From assembly GCF_023227905.1 (NCBI RefSeq), contig NZ_JALOCF010000044.1, forward strand, positions 1-40,222: a stretch of DNA of 40,222 bases, written 5' to 3'. The notes under the pieces are model-generated. The model saw nothing but the letters and a program-made list of their open reading frames with translations. It was not told the DNA's origin and ran no database searches. Each line of letters starts with the position of its first letter. Positions within the stretch are counted from its first letter, which is position 1. This stretch comes from Methylobacter sp. Lineage in GTDB: Bacteria; Pseudomonadota; Gammaproteobacteria; Methylococcales; Methylomonadaceae. Shown piece after piece: positions 5,972 to 13,400 of this stretch. The position numbers and the translations under genes were made by a program.

Positions 5972-6171
5972 CCAGCGGGGATAACATCCCAACCTCGTAA
6001 CGTCGAGACGACGTAACAGTGTATGTCAGCAATGCACAATACATGATAGATGCAAAATAGGCGCGGACTCAATAATCTTCACACGCCTAAATTGTAAACC
6101 CTCTGGCTAAAATTTAAGGGAAATTTATCAAAGCTGAAGTAGTGGCGGCTACTTTAAAACACCGCCAACTA
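5969..6171 (+). ncRNA. Candidate structured RNA (multi-stem intergenic region)
   Basis: The non-coding stretch 5972-6202 folds by eye into an ordered set of stems: closing pair TAGCCAG (5969-5975) with CTGGCTA (6103-6109). Inside it are GGGAT-AAC-ATCCC (5978-5990), ACGTCG-AGA-CGACGT (6000-6014), TGTAT/ATACA (6020-6024, 6039-6043) and TAGGCG/CGCCTA (6058-6063, 6084-6089). A separate stem follows, TAGTGGCGG/CCGCCAACTA with one bulge (6140-6148, 6162-6171). The perfect nested stems exceed what AT-rich phage DNA shows elsewhere. Possibilities: an omega/HEARO-type RNA of an IS200/IS605-family element (a TnpB relic lies downstream), a riboregulator of the next gene, or a packaging/replication signal. 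I cannot assign a class. Confidence 0.5.
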
Positions 6172-6202
6172 TGAATTAACTGTTATACATTGGAGCAAAA
6201 AA

Positions 6203-6464
6203 ATGAACGAATGGCCAGGTGGAAAAAGACACGCTATGGATCAAGGCGAGCATGAGCGACTTTAACGAACTTTACCCAAAGCCAAGAACAGGCAAAGAGT
6301 GCAAGAAAACGGATTGCGACAGGCACAAGAATTACGTGGCATGGCAATTCGGCACTTCAAGCCTTAGTTTTTGCATGGAGTGCAAACATGCTCACGTTTC
6401 GCAGTACAAGCGCAAGGTGACTAACGCCGTGTTAAGCGGAAAGCCGCAACACACTGAACTTTAA
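6203..6464 (+). pseudogene. Frameshifted small zinc-binding phage gene
   Basis: ATG 6203 with GGAG upstream gives MNEWPGGKRHAMDQGEHERL, then TAA. The frame at +1 continues NELYPKPRTGKECKKTDCDRHK... to 6464 with cysteines KECKKTDC and CMECKH. The N-terminus (WPGGKRHAM...EHE) matches a family of small phage zinc proteins I know, in which this start runs straight into a Cys-rich body, so the two frames are one gene. The junction CTT TAA C has the same form as the prfB recoding site CTT TGA C, so either a one-base insertion or +1 recoding is possible. More GC-rich than its early-operon neighbours. Confidence 0.6.
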
Positions 6465-6588
6465 CCGCGCAAATGCGCCACATGGCGGCTTGTCTCTTGA
6501 TAGAGATGAGAACGCGGCCATCAATATAAAAGCGGCTGGGTTAGCCGTGAGTGGAGCCATATATCGACTGGACAAGGCAGCGGCTTAA
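6465..6588 (+). pseudogene. Relic of TnpB (IS200/IS605 OrfB) C-terminus
   Basis: The frame ending at TAA 6586-6588 reads GLSLDRDENAAINIKAAGLA and then VSG, which is the RuvC-III/zinc-ribbon end of TnpB nucleases (C..CG...DRDxNAAxNI). Directly upstream, another frame gives RKCAT, the end of the zinc ribbon, so a frameshift lies near 6475. No upstream RuvC-I/II part exists. The element is therefore dead as a protein, but the part that in TnpB loci encodes the omega RNA (gene end plus right end) is retained up to about 6682. Confidence 0.7.
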
Positions 6589-6631
6589 GCTGTTGCCTGT
6601 GTTCGGATGGCTGCGAAGCTCGTACCAATTT

Positions 6632-6682
6632 ATCTAACCGTGCTTGCGTGGAGCAATGCGGTTAGATTGAAAGCGGATTCCA
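6632..6682 (+). repeat. Hairpin plus 16-bp repeat: putative right end / omega-RNA end of the TnpB relic
   Basis: ATCTAACC (6632-6639) pairs with GGTTAGAT (6660-6667), with an inner TTGC/GCAA stem, immediately followed by TTGAAAGCGGATTCCA (6667-6682), which is identical to 1884-1899. The hairpin at an element end downstream of a TnpB C-terminus fits IS200/IS605 organisation. Confidence 0.5.
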
Positions 6683-6737
6683 CGCGTCAATCGGCCTATA
6701 TAGTTAGCAAAAACAACAACATATTGAAATTTAGGAT

Positions 6738-7091
6738 ATGAACAAAAAACTCTACGCCCTGGGCCGATTGAAAACCGGCCAGATGAATAAAACAGAATCG
6801 GCTTATAGCCAGCACCTGGAATTGCAAAAACGTGCAGGGGAGGTGCTCTGGTTCGCGTTCGATGCTGTCAAACTCAGGCTGGCGGATAACACGTTTCTGA
6901 GCGTGGATTTTTTCGTAATGACGAAAGGCCTCGAACTGCAAGCCATCGACGTGAAGGGCTCAATGGCTATTGCGACTGAAGACGCTAAGGCCAAGATGAA
7001 ATTTGCGTCAGATAAGTTTCCATTTCGTTTTTTTTACGTTGTCCCGGTCGCTAAAAAGAACGGCGGCGGATGGAATTTGATTGAGGTTTAA
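6738..7091 (+). CDS. DUF1064 family nuclease-like protein
   Basis: 117 residues. The pattern LKTGQMNKTESAYSQHLEL, then FAFDAVKLRLADNTFLSVDFFVM, then AIDVKG matches phage DUF1064 proteins. The E19/E20, D57 and D-x-K (DVKG) residues form a PD-(D/E)XK-like active site, so a structure-specific endonuclease (Holliday-junction or debranching) role is likely. The full N-terminus resembles family members, supporting ATG 6738 although its ribosome-binding site is weak. It lies just upstream of an SSB gene, as often seen with DUF1064. The codon/base composition is more GC-rich than the adjacent early operon, suggesting separate acquisition. Confidence 0.75.
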   Translation: MNKKLYALGRLKTGQMNKTESAYSQHLELQKRAGEVLWFAFDAVKLRLADNTFLSVDFFVMTKGLELQAIDVKGSMAIATEDAKAKMKFASDKFPFRFFYVVPVAKKNGGGWNLIEV

Positions 7092-7093
7092 TA

Positions 7094-7490
7094 ATGATTT
7101 TGACAGGATTAGCAAGGCTGGGCAGAGATGCCCAGGTGCGTTTTACCGCGGCAGGCGAGCCGGTAGCGTCTTTGGCGCTGGCATTCAGCTACGGAAAAAA
7201 AGGCGATGTGGGGTAAACTGGCCGAAACTCTAGCGCCCTATCTGCAAAAAGGCGGATTGGTTAATGTGGTGCTGAGCGATCCACACATCGAGGTCTACAC
7301 GGATAGATCGGGCGGCGAGCGGTCGAAATTGGTAGCCAGTGTGCTGGATATTGAATTGGCCGGCGGAAGAAAGGACGAGCAAAAAAGCGGAGAAAATACC
7401 CAGGACAGTGAGCAAGAACCGGCGAATAATGCGCAGCATCCAGCGCAATCTGGCTGGTATGATGATTTTGACCAAGATTTGCCGTTTTAG
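7094..7490 (+). pseudogene. ssb: Broken single-stranded DNA-binding protein gene
   Basis: ATG 7094 reads MILTGLARLGRDAQV... through FSYGKKG, the start of an SSB OB-fold, then stops at 7217-7219. The +1 frame from about 7206 resumes with MWGKLAETLAPYLQKGG... and ends in the canonical acidic tip DFDQDLPF. Relative to typical SSBs about a dozen residues joining the two parts (the region before the W-x-x-x-x-WGK segment) are missing, so there is a small deletion with a frame change at a run of seven As (7195-7201). Neither half alone can form an OB fold. A second, tail-less SSB-like gene (33654-33947) may have replaced it. Confidence 0.75.
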
Positions 7491-7519
7491 CCGTGACTAA
7501 CGCAAATTAGGCACATGCC

Positions 7520-7545
7520 TGGTGTGTTTTATACAAAGCACACCA
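7520..7545. terminator. Bidirectional terminator candidate between convergent operons
   Basis: TGGTGTG (7520-7526) pairs perfectly with CACACCA (7539-7545); AT-rich sequence flanks it. It lies exactly between the convergent ends of the rightward early operon (7490) and the leftward late operon (7554). The T-tract is imperfect, so efficiency is uncertain. Confidence 0.45.
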
Positions 7546-7553
7546 AAATTACT

Positions 7554-7973
7554 TTATTTAAAAGAACTTAATTGCATGTGCATTCCGTCTGGCCTTGCCC
7601 AATCTCCGCCCCAATCGAAACCTGCTTCTTTAAAGCATTTTACTAATTCAGGGTTTAACGTGGGATAATGCCCAAGCTGGTTACTAGCTGCATTAATATC
7701 AATAGCGAGCCCCCAAGAATGTAAGCTCTTTGAGCTTAATCCTCGCTTTTTTCTTATGTTGAAACATCCATCCCAACTTTTTATAAACTTAGCACAGTCC
7801 CTTAAAACAATTAGATTCAATGCTTTTTCAAGCGGCTTAACTAAGTCTTTATTGCAATATATTCGCTTAGGAATAAATCCTATTTCAAGTTGTGCCGGAA
7901 CGTCGAAAATAACCATTGCTCTCTCAAGCTCTGGCGCGCCATATCTTTCTTGACATTGTTTTGATGTTATCAT
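7554..7973 (-). CDS. Endolysin: M15-family peptidase (VanY/L-Ala-D-Glu endopeptidase type)
   Basis: Start set at ATG 7973, whose ATGA overlaps the stop of the upstream small membrane gene; the longer frame from 8006 lacks a ribosome-binding site. 139 residues with the M15 zinc motif HSWGLAID (H85-x6-D92) and GFDWGGDW...PDGMHMQ (H132), the HxxxxxxD and Dxx(M)H pattern of peptidoglycan-cleaving VanY/T5-endolysin-type enzymes. It cuts peptide cross-links to release progeny. There is no signal peptide, so it needs a holin. It is the last gene of the late transcript. Confidence 0.88.
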   Translation of the reverse strand: MITSKQCQERYGAPELERAMVIFDVPAQLEIGFIPKRIYCNKDLVKPLEKALNLIVLRDCAKFIKSWDGCFNIRKKRGLSSKSLHSWGLAIDINAASNQLGHYPTLNPELVKCFKEAGFDWGGDWARPDGMHMQLSSFK

Positions 7974-8053
7974 GATATAAAAATACTTAAAATTGAAAAT
8001 ATCCATAAGGCAATAAACACCATAATTATGGCATTAATTATTTTGTCGATCAT
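7970..8053 (-). CDS. 27-aa single-helix membrane peptide, lysis-associated
   Basis: ATG 8053 with GGAG 9 bases upstream. The product MIDKIINAIIMVFIALWIFS plus seven residues is almost entirely one hydrophobic helix and ends on ATGA shared with the endolysin start. Its position between the tail genes and the endolysin and the translational coupling suggest a pinholin/antiholin-like or release-regulating role. The ribosome-binding site comes from the edge of an IS605-like terminal palindrome. Confidence 0.6.
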   Translation of the reverse strand: MIDKIINAIIMVFIALWIFSILSIFIS

Positions 8054-8065
8054 CGTAATAGCTCC

Positions 8066-8100
8066 AGGATACCCCTTCCTTTAGGTGGGGGAGTAGTCAA
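8066..8100. mobile_element. IS200/IS605-like terminal palindrome (relic)
   Basis: ACCCCTTCC-TTTA-GGTGGGG followed by GAGTAGTCAA closely resembles the subterminal hairpin of IS605/OrfB elements (typically CCCCTGCCTTTAGGCAGGGG...AGTCAA). No transposase is adjacent. It separates the distal tail gene (stop at 8101) from the lysis genes and might also act as a weak terminator or mRNA-stabilising stem. Confidence 0.55.
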
Positions 8101-8958
8101 TTAAATAATCTCTTTTATTTCAAACTCGGCCTTATATTGGGCCGCATTTACATATTCAATAAAGCCTGAATTTCTAAATCTTCCTAAAAATGAGCGCCTT
8201 AATTTATGTATTGTATCTGCCGAATCATAAATAAAAACAACTTCTTGAGAAACTCCAGACCTTCTGAAAAATTCAAAAACAGACTGGTAGGCTTCATTAT
8301 CTGCCAAATTGTTTAATGTGAATTTGGCTACTCTAAAAGGTGGCTTTACATAGAAATATTCTGTTCCGCTAAGTGCTGTTTTTATTTCAGTTGGGTCCTC
8401 TATCGATACGCTGACGCCAAAATCAAAGTTATACTGTGGAGTCCATGCTGGTCCTATAAACACTCTACCTATCTGGACGTAACCATCCGCGTTACTTGTA
8501 TCTGATATTTCAACCTGAAAATACCTCTGACTAACGCCAGGTGATATTATTTGAATATGATTAAAGCTTAAGTTCTCTTTTTCTTTTGTGACGTAAGTTC
8601 TTGTTGATGAGCTAGGGTTATCCCACCCCGTTCTGCTGGCCTCGAACGAATCAGGCCACGCGCTGACAAAACCAGAAGTATAAACTGATGTGGTATAAGC
8701 GTCTGAATACGCCGTCACCTTAACGGTCGCGCTACTGCTCATATTGTGGTTACACAATGCCAAAACTCTGACAGGATACGACGCACCTAAATCAATCCTG
8801 AATTTTGTACTGGCTGTTGTTGCGTTAGTAGACCTTGCCACGACCCCAAGCACACGGTTTTTAATATTGTCTATTGGCAAAGATGACAACCAACTCCCAT
8901 AAGCTGTTAGTGTTGCAAAATCTATTGTGTTGTTAACACCGATTAAGACGTTGCTCAT
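8101..8958 (-). CDS. Distal tail / baseplate protein (285 aa)
   Basis: Third gene downstream of the tape measure in translation order, overlapping the previous gene by four bases. MSNVLIGVNNTIDFATL... with beta-rich sequence. Residues about 50-175 (FRIDLGASYPVRVLALCNHN ... YFQVEIS) resemble a galactose-binding/F5-8-type jelly roll as found in phage distal tail proteins. The C-terminal part (FTLNNLADNEAYQSVFEFFR) resembles the tail-attachment half of such proteins. Probably binds the tail tip and perhaps host glycans. Exact Pfam family not identified. Confidence 0.6.
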   Translation of the reverse strand: MSNVLIGVNNTIDFATLTAYGSWLSSLPIDNIKNRVLGVVARSTNATTASTKFRIDLGASYPVRVLALCNHNMSSSATVKVTAYSDAYTTSVYTSGFVSAWPDSFEASRTGWDNPSSSTRTYVTKEKENLSFNHIQIISPGVSQRYFQVEISDTSNADGYVQIGRVFIGPAWTPQYNFDFGVSVSIEDPTEIKTALSGTEYFYVKPPFRVAKFTLNNLADNEAYQSVFEFFRRSGVSQEVVFIYDSADTIHKLRRSFLGRFRNSGFIEYVNAAQYKAEFEIKEII

Positions 8959-10478
8959 GATCTACCCCAAAGTGATAAAATAGCGGTATTGTCACTAGAT
9001 GACAAAGTATAACCGATTAGCGAAAAGCTTGGCCCACCGGCAAGCCCAAGTTTGTTGTAAGTAACTGAAATAGTATCCATCAAATTATAGTTAAATCTGT
9101 CTATGTCAATGGTAACCTCAATGATGCAATTACCAGCGCTATGCAATGCCAACAATCGCGCTGCCTCTGTTGCCGCTTCTGAAGCGACCGTTAACCTTGA
9201 ATTAACTTGATACGGCTTTGATGTAAGATACCATGTTAAAACTGCGGTGTCCTCAGATATAACAGTCCTGTACTTTCTTGCTAACCAGCTTTTTCTAGCT
9301 GCGGTTACAGCCCCGGCAATGTCTGTGGTTTGGACAGTCTCATTAAGCAGGTAATTATAGACAATCCTATAAGCAGGAATATTTATGTCTCTTGAATTGA
9401 CTCTTTTTATGTCAATCATGTCATAATCATAGAGATAATCTACAGGTGATTTAACATAAGGGTCCGTTAATTGTCCCATCCTAAACTGCCCTACATGATC
9501 AAAATAGTAGTAAGCGCCAATTGATTGAGCAACTTCATCTAAAGCATCAGAGGCGCTCCTAGTATCATTAACATACAGCCCGATTACATTGCTATTGATA
9601 GCATCTAATGCTGTCACATCAGCCGCATAGGCAGTAATACCCATATTACTAGCTATTGTCGACATTATTTGCGCAGTTGTCCTGTTTGCTGCCGTTGCTC
9701 CACGGTAAACGTCCATTGTAACAAGCCCGTCTGGAGCCGTCCCCAACCGTATCAACCCCTCACTAGAACATGTATCATACGTACCCGCTGCTGGCGCCGT
9801 GGTCTGCATAGCTGAATTGTTGGCTCGATTAGTGCCGCTATAAGTTACGGCATTGCCTCTCACATAAACGGCTGATACTGTATTAAAATTGCCGTTATTT
9901 ATTTGATAAATTAATTTTGATGTGTTGACTAATACAGGTTCAGCATTAAAAATGCTCCCAAAGAACTTTGGTTTAACATCCCCTTTAATGTCATCCGCCG
10001 TGCCGTCGATACCATTTGGCAATGAGTTAGTTCCGCCATAAGTTGTAGTTATCAATGGGGATTCAAGCAGATAGGTTTTATCCTTTAGTCGAATGACTGC
10101 CGAATCGAACGTGTATTCTATGCCGTCCATAGTACCATAAAATATAGTCTTAAATCCTGACGGATAGGCTGAAGTATCATCACCGTACCTAATTATTACA
10201 TTCCGCCCATCTGCGCCAAATATCTGCCACCCGTCAAAAAAGTCATCAGTTCCAGTCAGAACAACTTCACCAATTTCTAGCTGTGACCTGCCGCCCGTTT
10301 TACCGTCAGAATATAGATGGATTCCAACTGACCCAGCATCTAACACCCTTGGCTCAAATGCCGTATTAGCTGGCGTATCTGCGGGCTTGGTAACAAAATT
10401 GCTACTGGAAAAATAGTATGTTATTTCAGACGCATACAAAGGGTCATAAATAGTGACCTCAACAGTGTATATTTTCAT
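8955..10478 (-). CDS. Tail tip / hub-like protein (507 aa)
   Basis: Directly downstream of the tape measure (four-base overlap), where siphoviruses encode the distal tail or hub. The N-terminus (MKIYTVEVTIYDPLYASEIT) and the segment FKTIFYGTMDGIEY recall the N-terminal domain of distal tail/hub proteins. The central part (residues about 275-400: AQIMSTIASNMGI, ASDALDEVAQSIGAYYYFD) looks like a gp27-type hub fold seen in tail-assembly hub proteins. No catalytic motif seen. Likely closes the tube and connects to receptor-binding parts. Confidence 0.6.
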   Translation of the reverse strand: MKIYTVEVTIYDPLYASEITYYFSSSNFVTKPADTPANTAFEPRVLDAGSVGIHLYSDGKTGGRSQLEIGEVVLTGTDDFFDGWQIFGADGRNVIIRYGDDTSAYPSGFKTIFYGTMDGIEYTFDSAVIRLKDKTYLLESPLITTTYGGTNSLPNGIDGTADDIKGDVKPKFFGSIFNAEPVLVNTSKLIYQINNGNFNTVSAVYVRGNAVTYSGTNRANNSAMQTTAPAAGTYDTCSSEGLIRLGTAPDGLVTMDVYRGATAANRTTAQIMSTIASNMGITAYAADVTALDAINSNVIGLYVNDTRSASDALDEVAQSIGAYYYFDHVGQFRMGQLTDPYVKSPVDYLYDYDMIDIKRVNSRDINIPAYRIVYNYLLNETVQTTDIAGAVTAARKSWLARKYRTVISEDTAVLTWYLTSKPYQVNSRLTVASEAATEAARLLALHSAGNCIIEVTIDIDRFNYNLMDTISVTYNKLGLAGGPSFSLIGYTLSSSDNTAILSLWGRS

Positions 10479-13400
10479 GATATTTGTATCCTTTTAATGG
10501 CGCGTGTTTGTGCTTGCGCGTTAGCAATAACTTTATCAGTTTTTTCAAGCGTTTCTTTTGCAACAGCACCGCGCTGCTTGTTGGCGTTTTGCAGCTCCTC
10601 AAGGACTTGTTGCAATAGTTTTTGTGTCGCCTCGTTAGCTTTTCTATCGGAATCGCGTGCCTCGTTAGCGGTCTGCACGCGCTCGCCCTGGTGTAGCTTG
10701 GCGACATAGCCATCAAATGGTACATAATCCAGTCCGTCTTTATGGCTTCCGTTAATTTTTTTGAACTCTGCTGCATAATAAGAGCCGTCATGCGCGTATG
10801 GCTGCCCTTTTGCCTGAGCTGCCAGATAGCCTCTAAAATCATCGGTTAATACTGATAGCTGCTGGTATTGATCAAGGCTTTTACCAGGATCAAAAGTGCC
10901 AATCATTGCTTTTGCCCAATCAGACCATGACTTACCGTAAGTTGCCGCCGTAGCCTCATCAACGCCGTTATTTTTAGCTAGCCAGGTCATAGCGTTAAGG
11001 TCAGACTTGCCGACTACCGCGCCATAGACTGATTGCTTGTTAGACAACATTTTGTCGTCAAGTGCTTTTTGAGCAGCTAATCTATCGGCTTCAGCTTTTT
11101 TAGTAGCGTCCCTGGCCACTTTTGCAAGCCTGTCGCGTTCTTTTTGCAAGCCGTTCATTTCGATCATTGCGGCGGTTAATCCTGCGACCGCATCGCCGAC
11201 CTTGCCCATTGCGCCCTTAATTCCGCCGTTGGTATTCAGCTCCTTGACTTTATCTTTAACGCTATCAGTAGCGCCCTTCAAGCCATTTTTTGAATTGATA
11301 GACTCGCGCAACGCATCGGTTGCGCTTGGGGCTTTATCTGTCGATCCTTTTACGAGCTTAATACTTCCATCAAGCTTACCGATACTGCCATCCAGGTTGA
11401 TAATTGACAGATTGATTTTAGCCAATCCGCTTACCATTTCATTCAGTTTGTTGAGCTGTTTCTCAGCGTCAGAGGCAATATCCAGCGACTTATTAGCGCC
11501 GCTTGTCAAAGTCTTCATCACATCGTTGAAGTCTTTAGCGTAATTTTTAGTGCTGGCGTTATAGTCTTTTGATGATGACAAAAACTTTTCAGACGCACCT
11601 TGCAATCCAACCAAAGCGTTTTGATAGCGCAATTCGCTAGCATCGGTTTTACCTGGACCTGCTTTGATGATGTCCCGCATCGATTCAAACGACGCCTTGT
11701 TTTCTTTATATTTGCTTTCAGGTGATCCTGTTGACAAATCCCCCACTTTTAATGCATCACGGAACTGAACCAATGACTTTGCTAGGTTGAAGAATTTGGT
11801 AAAAGTGCTAGTCAGTAAATCTGCTGCTGTGTTGTATGAGTTGGTTAATTCACCAACTAGATCACCGTATTTATCGATGATTTTCTGCATAGGGACAAGA
11901 CTTTCTTCCATCGCTTCATATTCGCGTTTCCGCTCAAGTGCGACAGCTGCAATCTCATCGCCGCTTAATCTTAACCATTGTATTTCCTGCTCATAGCGTG
12001 CAGACTGGCTGTTCTTGATGTCGTTATTACCAGACTCTATCGATGTGTAATATTGATCGGCAGCACTGCTTAATTGCAGCATAAGGCTATATCGCTCACG
12101 GTCTAGGCTATTATTAAGGTTAAGCGACTCCATGTTCTTGCGGTACTCTTCGCGCGTCCGTGGCAACAACATATAAACTTCTGCAAACGTTTCATTTAAC
12201 CTTGTTTGCAATCGGTTTTGTTTCTCTAGTCCCGTATAAAACTTGTCGTAAAAGCCTTCGAATTGCTGTTGAAATTCTTCAAGACCACCTGCGGCCTGCA
12301 CAAGCGCGTCGCTTAACTCAATGGCATTACCTGCCATTGTCATGCCTGATTGATTAAGCGCGTCTCTAACCACAGCAACCTCCGATACAATACGTATCGC
12401 AGTTTCAAGCATCCCTTCGCCTAGCTGCTGGTATTGCCCTACAATATCACCAAATACTTGCGTAGCTACGTCATCCATTGCAGTCGATATAACTGCGTTT
12501 ACCTTTTTTATGGCCTCTTCGCCGCTTAAGCCGATGATGTCTATCTTTAATGCTGGGATAATAGCGTCATTCAACTTCTCGCTTAAATCTTTGCCAATGT
12601 CCAGGCCAAGCTTTCCGCTAACCTCGCTCATTGTCTGTCCAATTCCAGAAAACATGCCTTTTAACGACTCTACTACATCGCTTTCCATCGGTGTAAAGTA
12701 GTCTTTAAAGCTAAACTTCGGCTTCTTTTTGCTCCCCGTTTGATGCTGCTCAGTGGTGTACATTTGACCGGCTATATCTGCCGTACCAGTTAATAAGTCA
12801 GCAATATTAACCTGCCCCGTCGCTAATCCTCCAGACACTAATTTATATTTTGACATCCCCAAGTGTGGCGCTTCTGTGCCGGTAATTGCTCCGGTTTGGA
12901 AGGTCTTGGTAACAGCATTAAGAATGCCACCGCTTAACGCCGCTACCCCTTTGTTAATTCCTCGTAACTCGGCATATTCTGCGGCGTGGATGCTTTTCAA
13001 TAGGTCAGTGACATTGTTAACTGACTCTGATTGCGCGGTTTTGTCGCCTAGCACCGTGCCGGTATCGGCTGAGTTTGGCGGATTTGGTGGGATTGATATT
13101 GACCCGCTAGAGCTTCCGCCAACTGATGACACGATGCCAGCGACTAGGCCGGCCATTGCGGCTATACGCGCCCAAGCTGTATAAGGATCACCTCCGCCCT
13201 GGGTAAGCACCGCTAATGCAGCCTGTATTCCGATCGTGACTAACATAATAGACTGGGACGCTATCTGCGCAGCTTCATTATCCGCAAACATTGACGCCGC
13301 TGCCCCGGCCATGGTTTGCACGCCACCGATATATTGATTGATCGTGTCGTTTTGCAGGTTTTGATAATCTACTTCGTATTTTTTGCGCGCGTCATTTTGT

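Noticed and set aside
5972..6202. tRNA gene in the structured intergenic region
   Set aside because: No cloverleaf with T-loop GTTCRA or acceptor CCA; stems are in a different order and length.
7195..7208. Programmed -1 frameshift at the A7 run of the SSB gene
   Set aside because: The second half is in the +1 frame, not -1, and OB-fold residues are missing, so a deletion fits better than recoding.
10459..10842. 127-codon frame inside the tape measure 3' end
   Set aside because: Different frame of the tape measure gene on the same strand, no ribosome-binding site, no recognisable protein.
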